NCBI GenBank assembly: GCA_030622375.1
Contig: JAUXGC010000076.1
Span: forward strand, 1 to 6,025
DNA from: Sulfurovum sp.
GTDB taxonomy: Bacteria; Campylobacterota; Campylobacteria; Campylobacterales; Sulfurovaceae
Direction of reading: 5' to 3'
DNA: 6,025 nt
Shown here: in pieces, positions 1 to 5,607 of the stretch
Numbering within the stretch: the first letter of the stretch is position 1
How the letters are laid out: every line of letters begins with the position of its first letter
Notes under the pieces: generated by a model
What the model was told of the DNA's origin: nothing
What the model saw: the letters and a program-made list of their open reading frames with translations, nothing else
Database searches by the model: none
Program-made: the position numbers and the translations under genes

Positions 1-177
1 GCAAAGTCACTTACTCCTGAACTTCTCCAACTAGAACAGATCAGAACACAAGGGAAATTCAACGAAGCACTCAGAGTAAACAAAGATGCAAAGATCTTTT
101 TAACCCCTGGTGGAGCAGTACCAAATATTTGGGTAAATACACAAAATAAAGAAAAACTTTTAAGTACACAACAGTAA
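1..177 (+). CDS. C-terminal end of a probable SPFH/prohibitin-family (Band 7) protein, 5' truncated by window edge
   Basis: Frame 1 is open from the first base to a TAA at 175-177 and gives 58 residues. They begin AKSLTPELLQLEQIRTQG and continue with KIFLTPGGAVPNIW before a polar tail. The pattern 'S-(L/V)-T-P-E-L-L-x-L-x-x-I' followed by a predicted beta-strand ending in 'P-G-G' resembles the end of prohibitin-like SPFH proteins. There it follows the coiled-coil region, with a short strand after it. SPFH proteins are usually membrane-anchored oligomeric scaffolds linked to protease control or membrane organisation. The anchor and SPFH domain would lie upstream and cannot be seen. The family call rests on recalled C-terminal sequence similarity only. 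The reading frame is well supported by its length, its composition and the stop just before a repeat-bearing gap. The gene may be cotranscribed with hisIE, since I see no good promoter between them. Confidence 0.6.
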   Translation, partial: AKSLTPELLQLEQIRTQGKFNEALRVNKDAKIFLTPGGAVPNIWVNTQNKEKLLSTQQ

Positions 178-181
178 CCCC

Positions 182-207
182 GCAGGGGTCAACCCATGTG
201 TTGACCC
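182..207 (+). repeat. REP-like palindrome, copy 1
   Basis: A perfect 8-bp stem, GGGTCAAC at 186-193 pairing with GTTGACCC at 200-207, encloses a 6-base loop. The tetranucleotide GCAG (182-185) precedes the stem. The unit aligns without gaps to the reverse complement of 237-262, with 20 of 26 positions identical. It starts only five bases after the upstream stop codon, where it could act as a 3'-end stabiliser or weak terminator; there is no U-tract. A competing small hairpin, CCCC-GCA-GGGG, is possible at 178-188. REP elements mobilised by RAYT transposases carry a GTRG tetranucleotide at the foot of the hairpin, and this copy has one change from that. Confidence 0.7.
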
Positions 208-236
208 ATTTACTCTTGCATTTGACTAACCTTAAA

Positions 237-262
237 GGGCGAACACATAGGTTCGCCCCTAC
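237..262 (-). repeat. REP-like palindrome, copy 2, inverted relative to copy 1
   Basis: A perfect 8-bp stem, GGGCGAAC at 237-244 pairing with GTTCGCCC at 251-258, encloses a 6-base loop. Read on the minus strand, the unit begins with GTAG (262-259), the foot tetranucleotide typical of RAYT-associated REP elements. With copy 1 it forms an inverted pair spanning 182-262 with 29 bases between, an arrangement like a small BIME or a non-autonomous MITE-like unit. The hisIE Shine-Dalgarno (GGAG, 270-273) starts 8 bases downstream, so the hairpin lies immediately upstream of that ribosome site without covering it. Confidence 0.7.
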
Positions 263-282
263 ATATTCTGGAGAAATTTATT

Positions 283-963
283 ATGAATATTGATTGGAAC
301 AAAAATCCCCTTATCCCAACTATAGCACAAGATCATGAAACTTCTCAAGTACTCATGCTTGCTTATATGAATGAAGAAGCCTATAATCTTACACTCTCTA
401 CAGGTTTCGCACACTACTTCAGTCGCAGTAAACAACGTATCTGGAAAAAGGGTGAAAGCTCTAATCATACGCAAGAGATAAAAGATGTTCTTCTTGACTG
501 CGATTCCGACACAGTGATATTGAAAATAAAACAAAACGGTGTAGCATGTCATACAGGAAGAAAAAGCTGTTTTTTTACTTCTGTAATGCAAGATAAAGTC
601 ATCTTGGGAAAAGAGGTAAATACAGATGCTATTTATAGCGTAGTCGATACCCTTTACCATACTATACTAGAGCGTAAAAATGTTCTTACAGAAGAAAAAT
701 CTTGGACTAAAAAATTACTTGAAGATAAAGAGCTTATGCTTAGTAAAATCCGTGAAGAGGCCTCAGAAGTGTGTGTTGCTATCAACGAAGAGAGTGATGA
801 GCAAGTCATCTACGAATCAGCTGACTTACTTTACCACACTCTTGTAGGTTTAGGACACAGAGAAATCTCACCAGATAGAGTCAAGCAGGAGTTAGTTCGT
901 AGATTTGGGACAAGTGGGATAGAAGAGAAAGAGAAACGAAAAAACAGCCTTAAAGACTTTTAG
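283..963 (+). CDS. hisIE: Bifunctional phosphoribosyl-AMP cyclohydrolase / phosphoribosyl-ATP pyrophosphatase
   Basis: This cytosolic enzyme of histidine biosynthesis removes pyrophosphate from PR-ATP (HisE, EC 3.6.1.31) and then opens the adenine ring of PR-AMP (HisI, EC 3.5.4.19). The N-terminal HisI domain (about residues 1-105) shows WKKGE at 54-58, DCDSD at 72-76 for Mg, and ACHTG/SCF. Cys73, Cys89 and Cys96 have the 16 and 7 spacing of the known zinc cysteines. The C-terminal HisE domain (about 115-226) shows KIREEASEV (155-163) and ESADLLYH (178-185), typical of the MazG-like all-alpha fold. At 226 residues it has the normal length for the fused form. The ATG is preceded by GGAG (270-273) nine bases upstream. 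One small oddity is that the usual 'GExSG' segment reads GESSN here. The gene stands alone without other his genes, and its last 14 bases overlap the convergent antitoxin gene. No U-tract terminator follows. Confidence 0.97.
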   Translation: MNIDWNKNPLIPTIAQDHETSQVLMLAYMNEEAYNLTLSTGFAHYFSRSKQRIWKKGESSNHTQEIKDVLLDCDSDTVILKIKQNGVACHTGRKSCFFTSVMQDKVILGKEVNTDAIYSVVDTLYHTILERKNVLTEEKSWTKKLLEDKELMLSKIREEASEVCVAINEESDEQVIYESADLLYHTLVGLGHREISPDRVKQELVRRFGTSGIEEKEKRKNSLKDF

Positions 964-1186
964 GGTCAAAATAATAAAAAGGCTTTTTATCCTCCAATTT
1001 TAACTCTTTATCAAGTGTTTCAAGTACCTTGATAAAGAGTTGTAAAGAGACTTTATCTATCAATCCTTTTTCAAGTTTTGAGAGTGTTTGTCTTGTAGTG
1101 CCGACCTTTTTTGCAAGTGCACTCTGACTTAGTTTTTTCTCTTTTCTAGATGTTTTTATAAGCTCTCCTATCTCATAGAATTCCAT
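950..1186 (-). CDS. hipB: HipB-like antitoxin, XRE-family helix-turn-helix DNA-binding protein
   Basis: This small protein of 78 residues is an XRE/Cro-type HTH over about residues 6-60. It contains LSQSALAKKVGTTRQTLSKLEKG (split here as LSQSALAKK at 19-27 and TTRQTLSKLEKG at 30-41), with the recognition helix in the second part. A short aromatic tail (PFYYFDPKSL) follows. In HipBA modules this protein neutralises the HipA kinase and represses the operon by binding its operator. The ATG (1186-1184) is preceded by AAGGA (1199-1195), which lies inside the 3' end of hipA. The two genes overlap by 14 bases in different frames, so translation is probably coupled. The gene is second in the operon, while the classical order is hipB then hipA. 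Its 3' end overlaps the end of hisIE by 14 bases. The antitoxin role is inferred from the pairing; the HTH itself is clear. Confidence 0.88.
   Translation of the reverse strand: MEFYEIGELIKTSRKEKKLSQSALAKKVGTTRQTLSKLEKGLIDKVSLQLFIKVLETLDKELKLEDKKPFYYFDPKSL
1002..1041. repeat. Perfect 14-bp inverted repeat (hairpin) inside hipB
   Basis: AACTCTTTATCAAG at 1002-1015 is the exact reverse complement of CTTGATAAAGAGTT at 1028-1041, with a 12-base loop. The hairpin can form in either transcript. In the minus-strand mRNA it lies in codons for roughly residues 49-62 of the HTH protein. In the plus-strand transcript it lies 38 bases past the hisIE stop. No U-tract follows on either strand, so it is not a standard intrinsic terminator. 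A third segment, CTTTATC at 1051-1057, can pair with GATAAAG at 1031-1037, giving a mutually exclusive alternative fold. Confidence 0.75.
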
Positions 1187-2360
1187 AAGATATATCCTTA
1201 TAGGTTTTTATACTGTTTTCATTCAGAGAGAAGTCAAGTATCTTTATAAAATATTCAGAAAAACTTTGAAATTCTTCATTCTCTTTGGCATACTGCACAA
1301 TCTCTTCACGTATCATCTTTATAGCTTCTATACACTTCTCGTAACACTCCAATGCTTCTCTTTGAGTAAGCAGACAATACTTTTGTCCAAATGTGACCAA
1401 ATCTTGTTTTGAAAGCCAGACCTTTTTACCTAAAAGTGTCAATGCGGGCTTATCTTTAGGTAGATAGATATTAGTACAAACAACATCATAGGCAGGTGCT
1501 AAAAAACGATTTTTCATCCCTGCTTCATAGAGTATGCCAAAGTTCTTCAAATGTGCATCTCCATTTTTAAGTAGATAATTCATCACTATCATCTTAAAAA
1601 ACTGTTCAAGGTCTTCTTTTTTATGGGTCGATATCTTTGTAATAGCTTTTGCTATCTGTTCATAACTACCATAATATTTTTTATCTTTAGTATGACCAAA
1701 AAGTACACAAAACTCTTCAAACCCATAAAAATCACCATTCTCTTTTTTATATGTAAATTTATCTACTATAAAAAGTTGTTTATTTTTAGAGAGCCAGAAT
1801 TTAGGTGTTTTTATACCTGCATAACCTAGTGCTTTCATGCAAAAGTATTCATTTTCTGCCAGATGTGGGTATTCATCTCCAAAACTTTTAACAATGTATT
1901 CTTTAGATGAAAGTGTCGCCTTATCTCGTAATGTTGCCAAAACTTTTGGCTGCACCCCAGCGATAGCAGAATTATTTAAAAACATATTTACTAGTTTAGA
2001 AAAAAGATTTTTGTTCTCATCATTAATGATATCATCTAAGTTTAAAACTGTTTCTTCTTTATGTTCATCTTGGTAAGTAATGTACCCTTCTATATTTTTA
2101 GAAAGATGTGTAAAGAGTGTATAGTCATCTAGCTTACCATATTCTTTTGTAAGAAGATTTTTCAACATTTCAAAGAGATAACCCTCTGGCATATGCATAT
2201 CAAAAATAGGATGTAGATGATAGTGAGATATATAGCTCTTACCTGAATATGGCATAGTGAGAGATATAGGATTGTCATGCGTATAGTTAAAGATAAACTC
2301 TCGAGTATCTTTATTATATATTAGGTTACCCGTAGGAAATTTATTTGCAAATATATCCAT
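1173..2360 (-). CDS. hipA: HipA-like serine/threonine kinase toxin
   Basis: This 395-residue protein has the HipA layout. A HipA N-terminal subdomain (about 1-100) includes HPIFDMHMPEGYL at 50-62. The Gly-rich loop is AGVQPK (134-139), and Lys158 in YIVKSF is the likely ATP-binding lysine. ENEYF lies at 169-173. The kinase loop NGDAHLKNFG (266-275) has probable catalytic Asp268, and Asp292 in PAYDVV is the likely Mg ligand. Known HipA proteins phosphorylate targets such as glutamyl-tRNA synthetase and cause dormancy; the target here is unknown. It is somewhat shorter than E. coli HipA (440). Serine is absent at positions -3 and -1 before Gly135, where HipA kinases usually carry their loop serines; Ser131 is at -4. 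Start: the ATG has only a weak AAGAG site but lies 26 bases after a predicted transcription start. Three 60-base lines counted here (1681, 1741, 1861) have 30, 20 and 35% GC, lower than two in dapB (55 and 38%), which hints at acquisition. Confidence 0.9.
   Translation of the reverse strand: MDIFANKFPTGNLIYNKDTREFIFNYTHDNPISLTMPYSGKSYISHYHLHPIFDMHMPEGYLFEMLKNLLTKEYGKLDDYTLFTHLSKNIEGYITYQDEHKEETVLNLDDIINDENKNLFSKLVNMFLNNSAIAGVQPKVLATLRDKATLSSKEYIVKSFGDEYPHLAENEYFCMKALGYAGIKTPKFWLSKNKQLFIVDKFTYKKENGDFYGFEEFCVLFGHTKDKKYYGSYEQIAKAITKISTHKKEDLEQFFKMIVMNYLLKNGDAHLKNFGILYEAGMKNRFLAPAYDVVCTNIYLPKDKPALTLLGKKVWLSKQDLVTFGQKYCLLTQREALECYEKCIEAIKMIREEIVQYAKENEEFQSFSEYFIKILDFSLNENSIKTYKDISYGIL
1195..1199 (-). 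promoter_or_regulatory. Shine-Dalgarno of hipB inside hipA
   Basis: On the minus strand AAGGA lies 8 bases before the hipB ATG and within the last codons of hipA. It supports the chosen hipB start. It also suggests that antitoxin is made by ribosomes finishing the toxin frame, as well as by independent initiation. Confidence 0.7.
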
Positions 2361-2374
2361 GATATAGACTCTTT

Positions 2375-2394
2375 TTGTTAATATTAGTTAACAA
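2375..2394. promoter_or_regulatory. Candidate HipB operator: inverted repeat over the hipA transcription start
   Basis: TTGTTAA (2375-2381) and TTAACAA (2388-2394) are perfect 7-bp arms around a 6-base spacer. The repeat covers the predicted start of transcription and touches the -10 box, a position where a bound repressor would block RNA polymerase. XRE-type antitoxins commonly bind such palindromes. A second palindrome, ATTTATATAAAT (2405-2416), lies in the -10/-35 spacer, but it is so AT-rich that chance is a fair explanation. Binding by the HTH protein is inferred. Confidence 0.55.
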
Positions 2395-2421
2395 TATAGC
2401 ATATATTTATATAAATGTAAA
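2393..2421 (-). promoter_or_regulatory. Sigma70-type promoter for hipA-hipB
   Basis: On the minus strand, TTTACA (2421-2416) matches the -35 consensus at 5 of 6 positions. A spacer of exactly 17 bases follows, then TATATT (2398-2393), also 5 of 6, with a TG extended -10 (TGC, 2401-2399). Transcription would begin near 2386, giving a leader of about 26 bases before the ATG at 2360. It lies just after the purF stop (2441-2439). The module therefore has its own promoter, although I see no convincing terminator separating it from purF. Confidence 0.65.
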
Positions 2422-2438
2422 GTGATTTTAACTTTTAC

Positions 2439-3806
2439 TTAACAATCACTACAAGAAGGACTATCTGCATTACCGCCAGCAAAATAATTTCCATCAAAAC
2501 TTACCAAAGAGTAAGTTCTGTTATTACCAAGTGACTCTTTAAGTCCTTCAATAGAGAGAAAACCTAAAGAGGTAGCGCCAATCTTTTTGGCAATCTCATC
2601 TAGACTGAAATTTGCTGAGATAAGCTCAGCTTGTGTAGGGGTATCTATGCCGTAACGACAAGGGTACTTTATCTCGGGTGCTGCGATACGCATATGAACC
2701 TCTTTAGCTCCAGCATCTAATAGCATTTTTACTATTTGTCTGGAGGTTGTACCACGTACAAGTGAATCATCAATAATCGCTACTTTTTTTCCCTTGATTA
2801 AGTGTTTTACAGGAGAGAGCTTAAGTTTTACTTTTAAGTCTCGTATCTCTTGTGTTGGCTCAATAAATGTTCTTCCTACATAATGGTTACGCACAATACC
2901 CATCTCAAAAGGAACACCAAGACCATCGGCATACCCTTTTGCTGCTGCAACACCGCTATCTGGTACAGGTAACACTAAGTCGACATCTACTGGTGTCTCT
3001 TTTGCCAATCTTTTTCCCATCTTAAGTCTGGTCTCATATACATTTTTACCATCTATAGTAGAGTCTGGCCTAGAAAAATATATATACTCAAAAGCACACG
3101 GATGATAATCTGCTTTAAATATCTGTTCTGATTTTGGCTCTTTGCCCTCCTCAAAAATAATCATCTCTCCAGGATTTACATCACGCACAAATTCTGCTCC
3201 AACCAAGTCAAAAGCACATGTTTCACTAGATACTATCCAGCCACCATCCTTGAGTTTTCCTAAACTGAGCGGACGGATACCAAAACGATCACGAATAACA
3301 AACATTTTTGAGCGACTTTGAATTGCCAAACAGTATGCACCCTCTATTTTTGTTAGCATATCTTTAATACGATCAACCAAAGAAGCTTCTTGAGACTTTG
3401 CTATAAGATGTATAATATTCTCTGTATCCATATCAGTTTGGAAAATCGCACCTTTATCTATAAGTTCATCTCTTACTTTCTGCTTATTGACAAGATTACC
3501 ATTATGCACAATAGACATTTCGCCCAATTTGTATTTTGCAAATACAGGTTGGGAATCATCGGCAGATTCACTACCTGCTGTGGAGTAGCGATTATGTCCT
3601 ACTGCACATTTTCCATCCAAACTATCAAGTGTAGGTTGAGAAAATACATCTGCAACCATACCCTTTTTTTTATAAATAGAGATACGCTCTCCATTAGCTA
3701 CAGAGATACCAGTAGCTTCCTGCCCTCTGTGTTGCATAGCAAACAGGGAATAGTATGCTACAGTAGAAGCTTTTTTTGCACCAAATACACCTACAATTGC
3801 ACACAT
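2439..3806 (-). CDS. purF: Amidophosphoribosyltransferase (glutamine PRPP amidotransferase), [4Fe-4S] type
   Basis: PurF (EC 2.4.2.14) makes 5-phosphoribosylamine from PRPP and glutamine, the committed step of de novo purine synthesis in the cytosol. The N-terminal Ntn glutaminase domain (about 1-230) has catalytic Cys2 directly after the start Met, QHRGQE (25-30), NRYST (72-76) and HNGNL (101-105). The phosphoribosyltransferase domain has VLPVPDSG (278-285) and the PRPP loop AIIDDSLVRGTTS (343-355). Cys237, Cys383, Cys452 and Cys455 match the four cluster cysteines of Bacillus-type PurF; the last two sit in the C-terminal CSDC. There is no long propeptide, so only Met removal is needed to expose Cys2. 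At 455 residues the length is normal. The ATG follows an AGGA site that overlaps the end of dapB, and only one base separates the two genes, so they are translated from one mRNA. Confidence 0.97.
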   Translation of the reverse strand: MCAIVGVFGAKKASTVAYYSLFAMQHRGQEATGISVANGERISIYKKKGMVADVFSQPTLDSLDGKCAVGHNRYSTAGSESADDSQPVFAKYKLGEMSIVHNGNLVNKQKVRDELIDKGAIFQTDMDTENIIHLIAKSQEASLVDRIKDMLTKIEGAYCLAIQSRSKMFVIRDRFGIRPLSLGKLKDGGWIVSSETCAFDLVGAEFVRDVNPGEMIIFEEGKEPKSEQIFKADYHPCAFEYIYFSRPDSTIDGKNVYETRLKMGKRLAKETPVDVDLVLPVPDSGVAAAKGYADGLGVPFEMGIVRNHYVGRTFIEPTQEIRDLKVKLKLSPVKHLIKGKKVAIIDDSLVRGTTSRQIVKMLLDAGAKEVHMRIAAPEIKYPCRYGIDTPTQAELISANFSLDEIAKKIGATSLGFLSIEGLKESLGNNRTYSLVSFDGNYFAGGNADSPSCSDC

Positions 3807-3807
3807 A

Positions 3808-4575
3808 TTAAATTCCTAAACAGTCATTTATAGAGTAGAGTCCACTCTCTTGTTTTGCAAGCCATATCGCTGCACGAATGGCACCTTTTGAAAATGTCTC
3901 TCTGCTCGTGGCTGTATGATTTAACTCTAAAAACTCACCATCATTATAAAAACCAACTGTATGACGACCCACAATGTCGCCACCACGAAGAGCCATCACT
4001 GCTATCTCATCTTTAGTTCTTGCACCTATCTGCCCATCTCTTCCACTCACACGCACTGCATCCAAATCCAATCCGCGTCCTTTGGCTGCAAACTCACCCA
4101 AAGTAAGTGCTGTTCCAGATGGTGCATCTACCTTATGCTTATGATGCTGCTCAACTATCTCTATATCAAAATCTGTAAGTGTCGCTGCCACTTTTTCAAC
4201 TAACTGTTTAAGCAATGCAATACCTGCGGACATATTTGAAGCATAGAGCACTGGCATCTCTTTAGAAGCTTCGGTTAAAAGATTTTGTTGGTGTGCAGTA
4301 AATCCTGTAGTTGCTATAACAAGTGCTGTAGGATTTTTTAGAGCCTCTTCACAAAGTTCTTGAGTAGCCACAGGAGCAGAAAAATCTATAACTACATCAC
4401 ATACTTCAAGGAGTACTTTCATACTGTTTGTAACCAATACATCATCTGGTACAGTTACTTTCAACTCATCAAATATATGCAATCCACTAAGTGTCAATAT
4501 CTCATTATCTAACACATTTTTTATAAGATGCTCGCCCATTCTGCCTGTACTACCAACTATACCAACTTTTACCAT
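3808..4575 (-). CDS. dapB: 4-hydroxy-tetrahydrodipicolinate reductase
   Basis: DapB (EC 1.17.1.8) reduces hydroxy-tetrahydrodipicolinate with NAD(P)H in the diaminopimelate/lysine pathway, which feeds peptidoglycan. The N-terminal Rossmann domain opens with VGIVGSTGRMG (4-14), whose GxxGxxG binds the dinucleotide. ATTGFT lies at 88-93 and SNMSAG at 113-118. The signature EQHHKHKVDAPSGTA (142-156) contains His144 and Lys148, which correspond to the catalytic His159 and Lys163 of E. coli DapB. The 255-residue length is close to family norms. The start is supported by AAGGA just upstream, which overlaps the trxB stop; trxB ends ten bases before the dapB ATG. The neighbours are functionally unrelated, but the dapB-purF pairing is known in Campylobacter. 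The DNA looks visibly richer in G+C than hipA. Confidence 0.97.
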   Translation of the reverse strand: MVKVGIVGSTGRMGEHLIKNVLDNEILTLSGLHIFDELKVTVPDDVLVTNSMKVLLEVCDVVIDFSAPVATQELCEEALKNPTALVIATTGFTAHQQNLLTEASKEMPVLYASNMSAGIALLKQLVEKVAATLTDFDIEIVEQHHKHKVDAPSGTALTLGEFAAKGRGLDLDAVRVSGRDGQIGARTKDEIAVMALRGGDIVGRHTVGFYNDGEFLELNHTATSRETFSKGAIRAAIWLAKQESGLYSINDCLGI

Positions 4576-4585
4576 TTATGTTTCC

Positions 4586-5527
4586 TTATGCCTGTTCTTG
4601 AATGTATGAGATAACTTGCAGTGCTGCTGTTGCACCATCACCCGCTGCCACAACTACTTGTTTGGGTGCTTCTATTCGCATATCACCTGCTGCAAAAAGT
4701 CCAGATATTGATGTTTTCATACTCAAATCTACAACCACTTGACCCCACTCATTCATTTTACATATGAACTCATCATTCTCATCTTTGAGCACAGCATTAT
4801 TTACATCATGTCCAGCAAATATAAAGATGCCAGGCACTTCAAGATTGGAGGCTTTGCCTGTTTTCTTATTTTTCAGTTTAAGCCCAGTAACTCCCATTGC
4901 ATCGCCCTCTATCTCTTCGATAATCGTGTCGGTTATAATATTAATATTTTCTGTTCTTTTAACTCTATCTACTGTTGAAGGAGAGGCTCTAAACTCATCT
5001 CTTCTATGGATTAAATTAACCTCTACACAGATATTGGAGAGATAGTGTGCCTCTTCAAGTGCTGTATCGCCACCACCAAGAACAGCTACCGATTTGCCTT
5101 TATAAAAAAAACCATCACAAGTGGCACAAGTACTGACACCTTTTCCCCAGAGTTCAGATTCACCCTTAATGCCTGTTCTTTTGGGTGTACTTCCCGTACA
5201 AACTATGACAGTCATCGCTTCGACTGACTCACCATTTTCAAAAGTAACTTTGAAATGTTCGCCTATTTTAGCTACTCGTTCTATTTTTTTCATCTCATGC
5301 TTTAGCCCAAAAGCAAAACACTGCTCTTGCCAAGTATCCATAAAATCCATACCTGTCTTGCCATGCTCATAAAAACCTGGATAATTCTCTATCTCAGAAC
5401 TTTGAGTAATTTGCCCACCAGGCATACCCATCTCAAACATTGTGACGTTCTTAAGTCCACCACGTGTTGCATAAAGCCCTGCCGTAAGTCCAGCTGGTCC
5501 GCCACCTATAATCGCACAATCTAGCAT
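4586..5527 (-). CDS. trxB: Thioredoxin-disulfide reductase (NADPH)
   Basis: This cytosolic FAD enzyme (EC 1.8.1.9) moves electrons from NADPH to thioredoxin, whose gene lies just upstream. The FAD-binding [15 protein letters not shown] is at 8-22, with the dimerising and flavin segment after it. The redox-active pair is Cys134 and Cys137 in CATCDG. The NADPH domain has [10 protein letters not shown] (151-160) and HRRDEFRAS (174-182), whose arginines are typical of NADPH preference. The second FAD motif is FAAGD (278-282). The 313-residue length is typical of low-molecular-weight bacterial TrxB. The ATG has AAGGA (5538-5534) upstream and a TATAAT box 27-32 bases before it. It is the first gene of a probable trxB-dapB-purF transcript. 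Confidence 0.97.
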   Translation of the reverse strand: MLDCAIIGGGPAGLTAGLYATRGGLKNVTMFEMGMPGGQITQSSEIENYPGFYEHGKTGMDFMDTWQEQCFAFGLKHEMKKIERVAKIGEHFKVTFENGESVEAMTVIVCTGSTPKRTGIKGESELWGKGVSTCATCDGFFYKGKSVAVLGGGDTALEEAHYLSNICVEVNLIHRRDEFRASPSTVDRVKRTENINIITDTIIEEIEGDAMGVTGLKLKNKKTGKASNLEVPGIFIFAGHDVNNAVLKDENDEFICKMNEWGQVVVDLSMKTSISGLFAAGDMRIEAPKQVVVAAGDGATAALQVISYIQEQA

Positions 5528-5553
5528 TTGAAATCCTTAAAATAGTTAAACAA

Positions 5554-5559
5554 ATTATA
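5554..5559 (-). promoter_or_regulatory. -10 box of a promoter for the trxB-dapB-purF set
   Basis: The minus strand carries a perfect TATAAT at 5559-5554. The predicted start near 5547 leaves a leader of about 20 bases with the AAGGA ribosome site. No good -35 hexamer lies 16-18 bases upstream (the best is TAATTA-like). This is common in Campylobacter and Helicobacter, where the -35 is poorly conserved and AT-rich periodic sequence replaces it. Confidence 0.6.
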
Positions 5560-5607
5560 CTATGGTAAAGCTTGATTAATTATTTTATTAGGAAGGAGTT
5601 TTATGTG

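Noticed and set aside
222..250. TTGACT with a hexamer 17 bases downstream as a possible hisIE promoter
   Set aside because: The -10 candidate ACATAG matches the consensus at one position only and falls in the loop of a palindrome.
259..660. 133-codon minus-strand frame opposite hisIE
   Set aside because: It lies wholly antisense to a gene with strong motifs, has no recognisable domain, and starts inside hisIE without a good ribosome site.
974..990. ATAAAAA/TTTTTAT arms just after the hisIE stop as a terminator
   Set aside because: The arms are A/T only with a three-base loop, which is unstable, and the region codes for the end of the HTH protein.
1623..2076. Two plus-strand frames opposite hipA
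   Set aside because: Low-complexity, hydrophobic translations with no motif; the HipA kinase motifs on the other strand explain the region.
2417..2437. GTAAAGT/ACTTTTAC hairpin after purF as a terminator
   Set aside because: The stem is AT-rich with a bulge and lacks a U-tract; it overlaps the -35 box of the hip promoter and is too weak to call.
3390..3833. 147-codon plus-strand frame opposite purF
   Set aside because: Its composition (rich in Cys, Tyr, Phe and Ser) is typical of an antisense shadow, and purF on the other strand is certain.
4739..5372. Several plus-strand frames of 60-93 codons opposite trxB
   Set aside because: They overlap one another and lie antisense to trxB; none shows a domain or a proper ribosome site.
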